Below are positions 1 through 9,143 of a stretch of DNA of 33,732 bases, one piece after another (position 1 is the first letter of the stretch; each line of letters opens with the position of its first letter). The position numbers were made by a program, and so were the translations under genes. Under the pieces are notes generated by a model that worked only from the letters and a program-made list of their open reading frames with translations, made no database searches and was not told the DNA's origin. The DNA lies in NCBI RefSeq assembly GCF_030655615.1, contig NZ_JAURVJ010000105.1:1-33732 (forward strand). The letters are read 5' to 3'. Source of the DNA: Nocardioides sp. (lineage in GTDB: Bacteria > Actinomycetota > Actinomycetes > Propionibacteriales > Nocardioidaceae).

Positions 1-86
1 CGCCGCCGCCCCGGCCCGCGCCCGCCGCGGAGACCGGCCGCGAGACCTCGCGCCGCGGCCACCTCCGCGTGCTCACCACCGACTGA
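1..86 (+). CDS. C-terminal end of an upstream gene, probably DUF3499 family (partial)
   Basis: An open frame enters from the left edge and ends with TGA at 84-86. The last residues read RRGHLRVLTTD, preceded by a Pro/Ala/Arg-rich stretch. In actinobacteria the gene just before manB is often a DUF3499 zinc-binding protein whose C-terminus has a similar basic RRGHLRVL-like end, so this is the likely identity. Only 27 residues are visible, so the family cannot be confirmed from the sequence alone. The next gene starts 36 bp downstream with its own -10 element. Confidence 0.4.
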   Translation, partial: PPPRPAPAAETGRETSRRGHLRVLTTD

Positions 87-108
87 CCGTCGCGTCACGG
101 CCGACCAC

Positions 109-114
109 TAGGGT
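109..114 (+). promoter_or_regulatory. -10 element (TAGGGT) of leaderless manB promoter
   Basis: TAGGGT lies 7 nt before the manB ATG. A transcript starting about 7 nt after this hexamer would begin at or next to the ATG, so manB is probably leaderless. No good Shine-Dalgarno sequence is present. A weak -35-like TGACCG sits at 84-89. The same arrangement recurs at several genes in this window. Confidence 0.5.
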
Positions 115-121
115 CTGCGGC

Positions 122-1489
122 ATGGCCCTCGACCCTGCCACCATCCACGCCATCTTCAAGGCGTACGACGTCCGCGGGACCGTGCCCGACCAGCTCGACG
201 AGGAGCTCGCCCGGGCCACGGGACGTGCGTTCGTGCAGGTGGTCGGCACCAGCGAGGTCGTCGTCGGCTACGACATGAGGCCCAGCTCGCCCGGCATGGC
301 CGGCGCGTTCGCCGACGGCGCGATGCAGGCGGGCGCCGACGTCACGATGATCGGGCTGGCCTCGACCGACCAGCTCTACTTCGCCTCCGGTCACCTCGCG
401 ATGCCCGGCGTGATGTTCACCGCGAGCCACAACCCCGCGCAGTACAACGGCATCAAGATGTGCCGCTCGCTGGCGACCCCGATCGGGCTCGAGACCGGCC
501 TGGCCGAGATCCGCGACCTCGTCGTGTCCGGCGAGTTCGCCACGGCCGGGCGCAGCGGCTCGATCAGTGAGCACGACGTGCTCGAGGCCTACGCCGCCCA
601 CCTGCTCTCCCTCGCCCCGGTGACCGGCCGCACGCTCAAGGTCGTCGCCGACGCCGGCAACGGGATGGCCGGCTACACCGCGCCCGCCGTGTTCGGCCGC
701 CTGGGCGACGCCGTCGAGCTGGTGCCGATGTACTTCGAGCTCGACGGCACCTTCCCCAACCACGAGGCCAACCCGATCGAGGCCGACAACCTCGTCGACC
801 TGCAGGCCAAGGTGCTCGAGGTCGGCGCCGACATCGGCCTGGCCTTCGACGGCGACGCCGACCGGTGCTTCCTCGTCGACGAGCTCGGCCGCGCCGTGTC
901 GCCGTCGACGCTGACGGCGCTGATCGCCGAGCGCGAGCTCGCCAAGGACCCCGGCGCCACGATCATCCACAACCTGATCACCAGCCGCGCCGTGCCCGAG
1001 CTCGTCACCGAGCTCGGCGGCAAGCCGGTCCGCACCCGCGTCGGCCACTCGTTCATCAAGGCGACGATGGCCGAGACCGACGCGATCTTCGGCGGCGAGC
1101 ACAGCGGCCACTTCTACTTCCGCGACTTCTGGCGCGCCGACTCCGGCATGCTCGCCGCGCTGCACGCGCTTGCGGCCCTGGCCGGCCACGACGGCACGCT
1201 CAGCGACCTGCTGGCCCGCTACGAGCGCTACCCGCTGTCGGGCGAGATCAACTCGACCGTCGCCGACGCGCTGGCCGTCGCCGCAGCCGTCGAGGCGGCG
1301 TACGACGGCCGCGACGGCGTCACCACCGACCACCTCGACGGGCTGACCGTGAGCCACGCCGACTGGCAGTTCAACGTCCGTCCGTCCAACACCGAGCCGC
1401 TGCTGCGGCTCAACGTGGAGGGCAAGGACGAGGCGACCATGACGGCGGTGCGCGACGAGGTGCTCGCCCTGATCCGCGGAGGTGCCTGA
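122..1489 (+). CDS. manB: Phosphomannomutase/phosphoglucomutase
   Basis: 455 aa, a full-length alpha-D-phosphohexomutase. It interconverts hexose-6-phosphate and hexose-1-phosphate in the cytoplasm, here most likely mannose-6-P to mannose-1-P for GDP-mannose, mannosylated lipids and glycoproteins. The phosphoserine loop TASHNP is at residues 100-105 (Ser102). The Mg-binding loop DGDADR is at about 243-248, the sugar-specificity loop GGEHSG at about 324-329, and the C-terminal phosphate-binding loop RPSNTEP at about 420-426. All four domains of the family are represented. The downstream Trm112-like and SIS genes are packed against it, a common actinobacterial arrangement. The ATG start follows a -10 hexamer by 7 nt. 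The substrate preference (mannose versus glucose) is inferred from context. Confidence 0.95.
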   Translation: MALDPATIHAIFKAYDVRGTVPDQLDEELARATGRAFVQVVGTSEVVVGYDMRPSSPGMAGAFADGAMQAGADVTMIGLASTDQLYFASGHLAMPGVMFTASHNPAQYNGIKMCRSLATPIGLETGLAEIRDLVVSGEFATAGRSGSISEHDVLEAYAAHLLSLAPVTGRTLKVVADAGNGMAGYTAPAVFGRLGDAVELVPMYFELDGTFPNHEANPIEADNLVDLQAKVLEVGADIGLAFDGDADRCFLVDELGRAVSPSTLTALIAERELAKDPGATIIHNLITSRAVPELVTELGGKPVRTRVGHSFIKATMAETDAIFGGEHSGHFYFRDFWRADSGMLAALHALAALAGHDGTLSDLLARYERYPLSGEINSTVADALAVAAAVEAAYDGRDGVTTDHLDGLTVSHADWQFNVRPSNTEPLLRLNVEGKDEATMTAVRDEVLALIRGGA

Positions 1490-1490
1490 C

Positions 1491-1679
1491 ATGGCAAGCC
1501 AAGGAATCGACCCGGCCCTGCTCGAGATCATCGTCTGCCCCGACTGCCGCGGTGAGCTCGCGCTGGTCGAGGGGGCCGGAGGATCCGAGACCGAGCTGGT
1601 CTGCCAGTCGTGCGGGCTGGCCTACCCGGTGCGCGACGACATCCCGGTGCTGCTGGTCGACGAGGCCCGCCGGCCGTGA
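1491..1679 (+). CDS. Trm112-like zinc-ribbon protein
   Basis: 62 aa starting [19 protein letters not shown]. Two cysteine pairs (CPDC near residue 16 and CQSC near residue 39) form a zinc ribbon, followed by the family's [11 protein letters not shown] motif. In eukaryotes and archaea Trm112 activates methyltransferases. The role of the small bacterial homologues is less clear, and in actinobacteria the gene usually sits between manB and a SIS-domain gene, as here. The ATG at 1491 is preferred over an in-frame upstream ATG at 1482, because GGAGG at about 1478-1482 is well placed only for 1491. The stop codon overlaps the next start (GTGA), implying translational coupling. Confidence 0.88.
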   Translation: MASQGIDPALLEIIVCPDCRGELALVEGAGGSETELVCQSCGLAYPVRDDIPVLLVDEARRP

Positions 1680-2704
1680 GCTGGTTCGACGAGTCGCGGC
1701 TCGACGACGAGGTCGCCATCGGCGCCGCCGACCTGCGGCTGCGCACGCTCGCCGAGTCCGGCGCCCGCGTACGCCGTGAGGCCGGGGGAGCCGCCGAGGC
1801 CACCGCGATCGGGGTGACCCGTGCCCAGGAGGCCCGGCCCCGGGCCGTCATCGCAGCCGGACCCGACTCGCGGCTGCTCCGTGCCGTCCTCGAGCCGTTC
1901 TGCCCGGTGCCGTTCGTCGCCTGGCCCGGCCCCGCGCTGCCCGGCTGGGCCGGCAGCCTCGACCTGGTCGTCGTCCTCGCGCCCGTCGGCTCCGACTCCG
2001 GCACCGCCTCGGCCGTCGCCGAGGCCGTGCGCCGGGGCTGCCAGGTCGTCGTCGCCTGCCCGGCGTCGTCGATGGTCGCCGAGCACGCCCAGGGCCGGTG
2101 GACCACCGTGCTGCCGACCGTCACCGACGACCAGCTCGCCACCGCCGTCGTGATGCTGTCCTACCTCCACCAGGTCGGGCTCGGCCCCGAGGCGGAGGCC
2201 GACACCGTCGCCGAGGCCCTCGACGCCGTCGCCATCAGCTGCTCGCCCCACCGCGACATCTCGATCAACCCGGCCAAGATGCTCGCCATCTGCCTCGCCG
2301 ACGCCAACCCGCTCGTGTGGGGCGGCTCCGTCCTCGCCGCCCGCGCGGCCCGCCGCGTCGCGGAGTCGATCCGCCGCTCCAGCGGCCGTACCGCCCTCGC
2401 CGGCGACGCCGAGCACCTGCTGCCCGTCATCGAGGCCACCCGCCCGCGCGACGTCTTCGTGGACCCCTTCGCCGAGAGCAGCGCCGGCGACCTGCGCCCG
2501 GTGCTCGTCGTCCTCGACGACGGCGCCGACGACCCCGTCATCCGCGAGCACCGTGGCCGGCTCCAGGCCGAGGCCGCCGATCGCGGCGTACGCGTGGAGA
2601 CCGTCACCTCCGACGCCGCCGGCGAGGTCGCCCGCTACGCCTCGCTGCTGCTCACCGGCACCTACGCCGCGGAGTACCTGCGGCTGGGGCTCGTCGACGA
2701 CTGA
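1676..2704 (+). CDS. SIS-domain protein, phosphoglucose/phosphomannose isomerase-like
   Basis: 342 aa beginning [16 protein letters not shown]. The GTG start overlaps the Trm112-like stop codon by 4 bp (GTGA). The protein alternates beta/alpha segments (for example [18 protein letters not shown] near residues 97-114, then [11 protein letters not shown]) typical of tandem SIS sugar-phosphate-binding folds. The C-terminal half has [15 protein letters not shown], like bifunctional PGI/PMI-type isomerases. With manB next to it, a role in fructose-6-P/mannose-6-P interconversion or regulation is plausible, but many actinobacterial members are uncharacterised and may be degenerate isomerases. Function assignment is by family and context only. 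Confidence 0.8.
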   Translation: MSWFDESRLDDEVAIGAADLRLRTLAESGARVRREAGGAAEATAIGVTRAQEARPRAVIAAGPDSRLLRAVLEPFCPVPFVAWPGPALPGWAGSLDLVVVLAPVGSDSGTASAVAEAVRRGCQVVVACPASSMVAEHAQGRWTTVLPTVTDDQLATAVVMLSYLHQVGLGPEAEADTVAEALDAVAISCSPHRDISINPAKMLAICLADANPLVWGGSVLAARAARRVAESIRRSSGRTALAGDAEHLLPVIEATRPRDVFVDPFAESSAGDLRPVLVVLDDGADDPVIREHRGRLQAEAADRGVRVETVTSDAAGEVARYASLLLTGTYAAEYLRLGLVDD

Positions 2705-2726
2705 GCGGGTGTGCCCGGCGGCCGGT

Positions 2727-2821
2727 CGGCAGTTCTCCCTGACAGCCGGGGACTTCGACCCTTGTCAGGGGTTGCAACCCCTGACAACGTCCGGAATCCC
2801 CGGCCGGCCGGGGAATCCGCC
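2727..2821 (+). repeat. Palindromic repeat element, copy A
   Basis: A 95-bp element that recurs at 10940-11034 with only a few mismatches. Its core, 2746-2803, is a 58-bp imperfect palindrome centred on TTGCAA. The central 26 bp (2762-2787) is a perfect palindrome whose left arm begins TTGTCAGGGG. A second palindrome (CCCCGGCCGGCCGGGG) follows at the right. It starts 22 bp after the SIS-gene stop. Just downstream, GCGGC-AAAAAA-GCCGC (2831-2846) makes another small hairpin. It may act as a terminator, a REP/MITE-like element, or a protein-binding site. Confidence 0.85.
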
Positions 2822-2900
2822 ACCAGCCGGGCGGCAAAAAAGCCGCAGCCCTCGGACCCACCCGACCCGCCCGACCCCTACTCGTCCGACAACCGGACGA

Positions 2901-2930
2901 TTGGAAGTCCTCAGGAGCCCTGGCTAACGT
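2901..2930 (+). promoter_or_regulatory. Promoter of the membrane acyltransferase gene
   Basis: TTGGAA (2901-2906) and TAACGT (2925-2930) are separated by 18 bp and fit a housekeeping sigma promoter. The -10 lies 7 nt before the ATG at 2938, so the transcript is probably leaderless. Confidence 0.55.
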
Positions 2931-2937
2931 CCCTCGA

Positions 2938-4014
2938 ATGCCTGCTCGGGATCCGTGGTTCGACAACGCCAAGATGGCGCTGGTCACCCTGGCCGTGGTG
3001 GGCCACGCCTGGAGCCTGCTGCTGCCGGACTCCACGACCAACAGCTGGCTCTACGACTTCCTCTACGTGTGGCACATGCCGGCGTTCGTGCTGGTCAGCG
3101 GCTACTTCTCGAGGTCCTTCGACTTGTCCTCGACCCGGGTGCGCGCCCTCGTCGCGACGCTCGTCGTGCCGTTCGTCGTCTACCAGGCCGCGCTCGCGTG
3201 GTTCCAGGCCGGCATCGGGTGGGGCGCGCCGGAGCACCCCTACCTCCAGCCGCTGTGGCCGCTCTGGTACCTCGTCGCCCTCGTCCTGTGGCGCCTCGCC
3301 GCGCCCGCGTTCCTGAGGCTCCCGGCCGGTGTCGCGATCGCGGCCGCCGTGGCGATCAGCCTCGTCGGCGGCACGCTCGACCTGTCCTACCTGAGCCTCT
3401 CGCGGGTGGTGGGCATGCTGCCGTTCTTCGTGATCGGCCTGGTGGCGACGCCCGAGTGGGTCGCCCGGGTCCGTACGCCGGCCGCGCAGCAAGCCGGCGT
3501 CGTGTGCCTGCTGCTGACGCTCTGGGTCGTGCGCGACCTCGACTCCTGGGCCGGCACGTGGTGGCTCTACTTCCGCCCCTACGACGTCCTGGCCGCGGGC
3601 CCGGTCGACGGGATGCTCACGCGCGCGGCGCTGCTCGGGCTGGCGCTCGGCTGCTCGCTCGGGGCCCTGTCGCTGGTGCCGGGCGTCGACGGCTGGTTCG
3701 CCAGGATGGGCGCCGCCACGATGGTCGTCTACCTCGTCCACGGCTTCGTGGTGCGCGGCGTGGACGCCGCGGGCGTCTTCGACTGGACCACGGCCCACCC
3801 GGGCCTCGGGCGGCTGGTCGTCGTCCCGGCGGCGGTCGGCCTGGCGCTCGCGCTCGCGTCGCCCCCCGCCGTGCGCCGGCTGGGCCCGTTGGTCGACCCG
3901 GTCGGCTGGTGGCGTGGTCGGGCCCGCCCCGCCGCGCCCCTCGCGGCCACGAGGGCCGAGCCGGTCCGGGCGCCACGGCCGACGCGGACGCTCGACCCCA
4001 CTCGTCTAGTCTGA
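2938..4014 (+). CDS. Acyltransferase-3-like integral membrane protein
   Basis: 358 aa with about ten hydrophobic helices. It starts [20 protein letters not shown], followed by VGHAWSLL, where the His near residue 22 matches the first-helix position of acyltransferase-3 (AT3) membrane proteins. [12 protein letters not shown], in the third membrane region, also fits that superfamily (OafA, OpgC and fucose-acetylase relatives). Such enzymes move acetyl or other acyl groups across the membrane onto sugars or envelope polymers. The C-terminal tail, rich in Arg, Pro and Ala, is probably cytoplasmic. The substrate is unknown. It stands alone between a repeat element and the DUF808 gene. Family confidence is good, substrate confidence nil. 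Confidence 0.8.
   Translation: MPARDPWFDNAKMALVTLAVVGHAWSLLLPDSTTNSWLYDFLYVWHMPAFVLVSGYFSRSFDLSSTRVRALVATLVVPFVVYQAALAWFQAGIGWGAPEHPYLQPLWPLWYLVALVLWRLAAPAFLRLPAGVAIAAAVAISLVGGTLDLSYLSLSRVVGMLPFFVIGLVATPEWVARVRTPAAQQAGVVCLLLTLWVVRDLDSWAGTWWLYFRPYDVLAAGPVDGMLTRAALLGLALGCSLGALSLVPGVDGWFARMGAATMVVYLVHGFVVRGVDAAGVFDWTTAHPGLGRLVVVPAAVGLALALASPPAVRRLGPLVDPVGWWRGRARPAAPLAATRAEPVRAPRPTRTLDPTRLV
4007..4012 (+). promoter_or_regulatory. -10 element (TAGTCT) of DUF808 gene
   Basis: TAGTCT lies 7 nt before the GTG start at 4020 and overlaps the last codons of the acyltransferase gene. This suggests leaderless transcription of the DUF808 gene. Confidence 0.45.
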
Positions 4015-4019
4015 CCCGG

Positions 4020-4970
4020 GTGAGTGCTGGCCTCTTCGGACTTCTCGACGACATCGCCGCGCTCGCGCGCCTCGCTGCAGCATCGGTCGACGACGTCGCC
4101 GCCGCCGCGGGCCGAGCCAGTGCCAAGGCAGCCGGGGTGGTGGTCGACGACACGGCCGTGACGCCGCAGTACGTCCAGGGCGTCGCCGCCCAGCGCGAGC
4201 TCCCGATCATCAAGAAGATCGCCGTCGGGTCCTTGCGCAACAAGATCCTCTTCATCCTCCCCGCGGCCCTGCTGCTCAGCGAGTTCGCGCCCGACTGGGT
4301 GCTGCCGCTGATCCTCGTGTGCGGCGGCACGTTCCTCGCCTACGAGGGCGCCGAGAAGGTGTGGGAGCGCCTCAGCGGCCACCACCCGGCCGAGGCGGAG
4401 AAGTCCGCCGAGATCAGCCCCGAGCAGGAGAAGACGATGATCGGCGGCGCGATCCGCACCGACTTCATCCTCTCCGCCGAGATCATGGTCATCGCGCTCA
4501 ACGAGGTGAAGGACGAGGCGTTCGTGTCTCGCGCGATCATCCTCGCCGTCGTCGCGGTCGGCATCACGGTCCTCGTCTACGGCGTGGTCGGACTGATCGT
4601 GAAGATGGACGACGTCGGCCTCGCCCTCGCCCAGCGCTCGTCGGCCCTGGCGCAGCGGGTCGGTCTCGCGCTCGTCCGCGCCATGCCCGGCCTGCTCGCC
4701 ACCATCTCGGTCGTCGGCACCGCCGCGATGCTCTGGGTCGGCGGCCACATCCTGCTCGTCCAGCTCCACGAGCTCGGCGTCGACCCGCCCTACGACGCCG
4801 TCCACCACCTCGAGGAGGAGGCTGCCCACGCCCTCGACGCCATCGGCGGCATCGTCGGCTGGCTGGTCAACACCGCGCTGTCGGCCGTCGTCGGCATCGT
4901 CGTCGGCGCGGTCGTCGTGGCCGTCATGCACGTGCTGCCGACCCGCGGGCACGGCGCCGCGGCGCACTGA
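4020..4970 (+). CDS. DUF808 family membrane protein (YedI-like)
   Basis: 316 aa beginning [20 protein letters not shown], the typical N-terminus of DUF808 proteins such as E. coli YedI. Further family hallmarks are the [17 protein letters not shown] segment, [27 protein letters not shown] and [19 protein letters not shown]. There are four to six hydrophobic segments (residues about 80-110, 165-200, 220-245, 280-305). The biochemical function of the family is not established. The open frame extends far upstream over the acyltransferase, but GTG 4020 matches the family N-terminus and the -10 spacing. Confidence 0.9.
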   Translation: MSAGLFGLLDDIAALARLAAASVDDVAAAAGRASAKAAGVVVDDTAVTPQYVQGVAAQRELPIIKKIAVGSLRNKILFILPAALLLSEFAPDWVLPLILVCGGTFLAYEGAEKVWERLSGHHPAEAEKSAEISPEQEKTMIGGAIRTDFILSAEIMVIALNEVKDEAFVSRAIILAVVAVGITVLVYGVVGLIVKMDDVGLALAQRSSALAQRVGLALVRAMPGLLATISVVGTAAMLWVGGHILLVQLHELGVDPPYDAVHHLEEEAAHALDAIGGIVGWLVNTALSAVVGIVVGAVVVAVMHVLPTRGHGAAAH

Positions 4971-5022
4971 CGCCCGTCGGACCGGCGCGCGTCGTCGATT
5001 CCTATATCAGGCGGGGCTGTCC

Positions 5023-5028
5023 TAGGCT
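5023..5028 (+). promoter_or_regulatory. Possible -10 (TAGGCT) for ahcY
   Basis: TAGGCT in the 140-bp gap before ahcY matches an actinobacterial -10. Its -35 region (TTCCTA at 4999-5004) is weak. It would give a leader of roughly 75 nt carrying the Shine-Dalgarno GAGGAG. I see no clear riboswitch in this leader. Confidence 0.35.
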
Positions 5029-5110
5029 TGCCGGGTCCGCGTGGGAGATCCCATTTGACGCGCAGATGCGCGACGCAGACACCAGTTCAGCACTCTCTGA
5101 GGAGACACCC

Positions 5111-6541
<1,431 letters not shown>

Positions 6542-6596
6542 TCGAGCCTCGGCCGAGCTTGCGCGGCCGCGGCCGACCAGGCCGGGACGCCTCGAA

Positions 6597-6660
6597 GGTG
6601 GTCGAGCAGCCGCGTCGCGACTGAGCTCGCGAAGTCGCGGACGGATGTCGAGACCCCCGC
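6597..6660. repeat. Degenerate dispersed intergenic repeat
   Basis: After ahcY the sequence reads GGTGGTCGAGCAGCCGCGTC through GATGTCGAGACCCC. GGTGGTCGAG at the left and the complement of GGTCTCGAC at the right frame it as an imperfect inverted repeat. This resembles the short dispersed repeats often found between genes in Nocardioides. A related GGTCTCGAG...CTCGACC stretch lies at 18534-18593. No coding content is seen. Confidence 0.4.
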
Positions 6661-6670
6661 AGGACCACGT

Positions 6671-6701
6671 CAACGCCACCACGGACACCGTGGTGGCGTT
6701 G
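6671..6701 (+). terminator. Strong hairpin terminator after ahcY
   Basis: CAACGCCACCACGG and CCGTGGTGGCGTTG form a perfect 14-bp stem with a 3-nt ACA loop. There is no long U-tract (GGCTGTCTTC follows), which is usual for actinobacterial intrinsic terminators. It separates ahcY from mtrA. Confidence 0.85.
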
Positions 6702-6758
6702 GCTGTCTTCACGACGGTGTACGCCGGACTCGTTCACGTACCTGACACAATGAAGGAC

Positions 6759-7472
6759 ATGAGTGAACCGACGAGCGACCTGGCGACCAACGGTCGCGTG
6801 CTCGTCGTCGACGACGACGCCGCGCTGGCCGAGATGCTCTCCATCGTGCTGCGCCAGGAGGGCTTCGACTCCCAGACCGTCGGCCGCGGCGACCAGGCGC
6901 TGAGCGCCTTCCGCGACTACCGCCCCGACGTCGTCCTGCTCGACCTGATGCTCCCCGGCCGCGACGGCATCGACGTCTGCAAGGAGATCCGGGCCGAGTC
7001 CGGCGTACCGATCGTGATGCTGACCGCCAAGGGCGACACCGTCGACATCGTCGTCGGTCTCGAGTCCGGCGCCGACGACTACGTCGTCAAGCCGTTCAAG
7101 CCCAAGGAGCTCGTCGCCCGCATCCGCGCGCGGGTGCGCCGCAAGGAGCAGGGCGACCCCGGCCAGCAGGAGTCGCTGTCGATCGGCGACCTCGCCATCG
7201 ACGTCGACGGCCACTCGGTCACCCGCGACGGCACCACCATCTCGCTGACGCCGCTCGAGTTCGACCTGCTGCTCTGCCTGGCCCGCAAGCCGTGGCAGGT
7301 CTTCACGCGCGAGATGCTGCTCGAGAAGGTGTGGGGCTACCGCCACGCGGCCGACACCCGGCTGGTCAACGTCCACGTGCAGCGGTTGCGCTCCAAGGTC
7401 GAGCACGATCCCGAGCACCCCGAGATCGTGGTGACCGTGCGCGGCGTCGGCTACAAGGCCGGCAAGGGCTGA
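6759..7472 (+). CDS. mtrA: Response regulator MtrA
   Basis: 237 aa from MSEPTSDLATNGRVLVVDDD. It is an OmpR/PhoB-type regulator. The receiver domain carries the acidic pair VVDDD, the phosphorylated Asp in VVLLDLMLPG and the switch Lys in VVKPFKPKEL. The winged-helix domain ends with the MtrA hallmark WGYRHAADTRLVNVHVQRLR and GVGYKAG. MtrA is phosphorylated by MtrB and controls cell-wall hydrolases, division and replication genes in actinobacteria. The start is uncertain: ATG 6759 has CACAAT 7 nt upstream (leaderless-like) and AAGGA very close, while in-frame ATG 6750 adds three residues. The longer frame upstream runs through repeat DNA and the terminator and is not coding. mtrB follows after 6 bp. 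Confidence 0.96.
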   Translation: MSEPTSDLATNGRVLVVDDDAALAEMLSIVLRQEGFDSQTVGRGDQALSAFRDYRPDVVLLDLMLPGRDGIDVCKEIRAESGVPIVMLTAKGDTVDIVVGLESGADDYVVKPFKPKELVARIRARVRRKEQGDPGQQESLSIGDLAIDVDGHSVTRDGTTISLTPLEFDLLLCLARKPWQVFTREMLLEKVWGYRHAADTRLVNVHVQRLRSKVEHDPEHPEIVVTVRGVGYKAGKG

Positions 7473-7478
7473 CGGGTC

Positions 7479-9143
7479 GTGGCCCGGGGTCGCAGGCTCC
7501 ACCCACCGGCCGGCGTACGCCGAGCACTCACCTTCTGGCGCCGCTCCACCCAGGCCCGGGTGGTGGTCAGCACCCTGGTGCTGTCGGCGGTCGTCATCAG
7601 CGCCGTCGGCTGGTACCTCCTGCGCGAGACGCGCGACGGCCTGCTCGACAGCCGGGTCGACACCGTCCTCGCCGAGGCGGCCAACGAGACGCGTGACGCC
7701 GAGGAGCGCCTCGAGTCGGTCTCGGGCCGCGACACCGACGTCGCCGCCCAGCTCCGGGTGCTGGCCGACACGATCATCCGCCGCGGCGAGACGCGTGGCT
7801 ACAGCGTCGTCGTGGCAGGCCCGGTCGACGAGAACCGCGCGGTCGAGGACGGCGCCGCCAGCTTCAGCACCGGGCTCGACCTCGGCGCGAGCGTGCCCGA
7901 CAGCCTGCAGGACCGGCTGGCCACGGTCGGCGCGACACCGGCGTGGACCTACACCCGCATCGTGACCCGGCCCGACGGCGCCGACGGTCCGGTCGAGCGG
8001 TCGGCGATCGTCGTCGGCTCGCAGGTGCGGCTCCCGGCCGACAACCGCACCTACGCCATCTACCTGCTCTACCCGCTCGACGAGGAGCAGGAGACGCTCG
8101 ACCTCGTCACGCAGGCCCTGCTCACCGCGGCCGTGCTGCTGCTGGTCCTGGTCGCGGGCCTCACCTGGCTCGTGACCCGGCAGGTCGTGACGCCCGTGCG
8201 CCTGGCCCGCCAGGTCGCCGAGCGGCTGGCCGCCGGGCGGCTGCAGGAGCGACTTCAGGTCAAGGGCGAGGACGACGTCGCGCGCCTGGCCATCTCCTTC
8301 AACCAGATGGCGAGCAACCTGCAGCGCCAGATCCGCCAGCTCGAGGAGCTCAGCCGGGTGCAGCGCCGCTTCGTCTCCGACGTCTCCCACGAGCTCCGGA
8401 CCCCGCTGACCACCGTCCGGATGGCCGGCGACGTGCTCCACGACGCTCGTGGGCGCTTCGACCCGGGCACCGCCCGGGCGGCCGAGCTGCTCCAGACCGA
8501 GCTCGACCGGTTCGAGACGCTGCTGGCCGACCTGCTCGAGATCAGCCGCTTCGACGCCGGTGCGGCCGTGCTCGACCTCGAGGACGTCAACCTCGGCGAC
8601 GTCGTACGCCGGGTGGTCGTCTCGACCCGGGCGCTCGCCGACCAGCGTGGCGTGCGGATCGCCGTCGTCGACGCCGGCCGTCCCTGCCTGGCCGAGGCCG
8701 ACGCCCGGCGCGTCGAGCGGATCGTCCGCAACCTGGTCACCAACGCCATCGACCACGCCGCGGTGGGCGGCCGGGAGCCCGGCATCGTCATCCTGCTCGG
8801 TGTCGACGCGGACGCCTCGGCGGTCGCGGTCCGCGACTACGGCGTCGGGCTCGAGCCGGGGGAGTCGGCCATGGTCTTCAACCGGTTCTGGCGGGCCGAC
8901 CCGGCTCGCGCCCGGACCAGCGGCGGCACTGGCCTCGGGCTGTCGATCGCGCTCGAGGACACCCACCTGCACGGCGGCTGGCTCCAGGCCTGGGGTCGCC
9001 CCGGCGGCGGCGCCCAGTTCCGCCTGACCCTGCCGCGCCGCGCCGGGTTCGCCCTGCGGCGCAGCCCGCTCCCGCTGCAGCCCGCGGACGCCGTCGACCC
9101 CGACGACGACCGCCGGCCCCGACCGTCGCAGGCCGCGCGATGA
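7479..9143 (+). CDS. mtrB: Sensor histidine kinase MtrB
   Basis: 554 aa. TM1 is at about residues 26-48 and TM2 at about 211-232, with an extracytoplasmic sensor region of about 160 residues between them. It continues with a HAMP linker, the H-box FVSDVSHELRTPLTTVR (phosphorylated His about 304), the N-box RNLVTNAIDHA, and the G-box GGTGLGLSIALEDT. It senses envelope state and phosphorylates MtrA. The C-terminal tail after RLTLPRR is Arg/Pro/Asp-rich. GTG 7479 is 6 bp after the mtrA stop. The stop codon overlaps the lpqB start (ATGA), so mtrA-mtrB-lpqB are coupled, as in mycobacteria. Confidence 0.96.
   Translation: MARGRRLHPPAGVRRALTFWRRSTQARVVVSTLVLSAVVISAVGWYLLRETRDGLLDSRVDTVLAEAANETRDAEERLESVSGRDTDVAAQLRVLADTIIRRGETRGYSVVVAGPVDENRAVEDGAASFSTGLDLGASVPDSLQDRLATVGATPAWTYTRIVTRPDGADGPVERSAIVVGSQVRLPADNRTYAIYLLYPLDEEQETLDLVTQALLTAAVLLLVLVAGLTWLVTRQVVTPVRLARQVAERLAAGRLQERLQVKGEDDVARLAISFNQMASNLQRQIRQLEELSRVQRRFVSDVSHELRTPLTTVRMAGDVLHDARGRFDPGTARAAELLQTELDRFETLLADLLEISRFDAGAAVLDLEDVNLGDVVRRVVVSTRALADQRGVRIAVVDAGRPCLAEADARRVERIVRNLVTNAIDHAAVGGREPGIVILLGVDADASAVAVRDYGVGLEPGESAMVFNRFWRADPARARTSGGTGLGLSIALEDTHLHGGWLQAWGRPGGGAQFRLTLPRRAGFALRRSPLPLQPADAVDPDDDRRPRPSQAAR

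Noticed and set aside
95..1531. Long minus-strand open frame opposite manB
   Set aside because: Mirror frame of a high-GC gene. The protein is low-complexity Val/Gly/Asp/Arg with no domain, while manB on the other strand has all family motifs.
4971..5110. SAH riboswitch upstream of ahcY
   Set aside because: The leader lacks a convincing match to the conserved SAH riboswitch core and its pseudoknot. Only GAGGAGA, the ribosome-binding site, looks similar.
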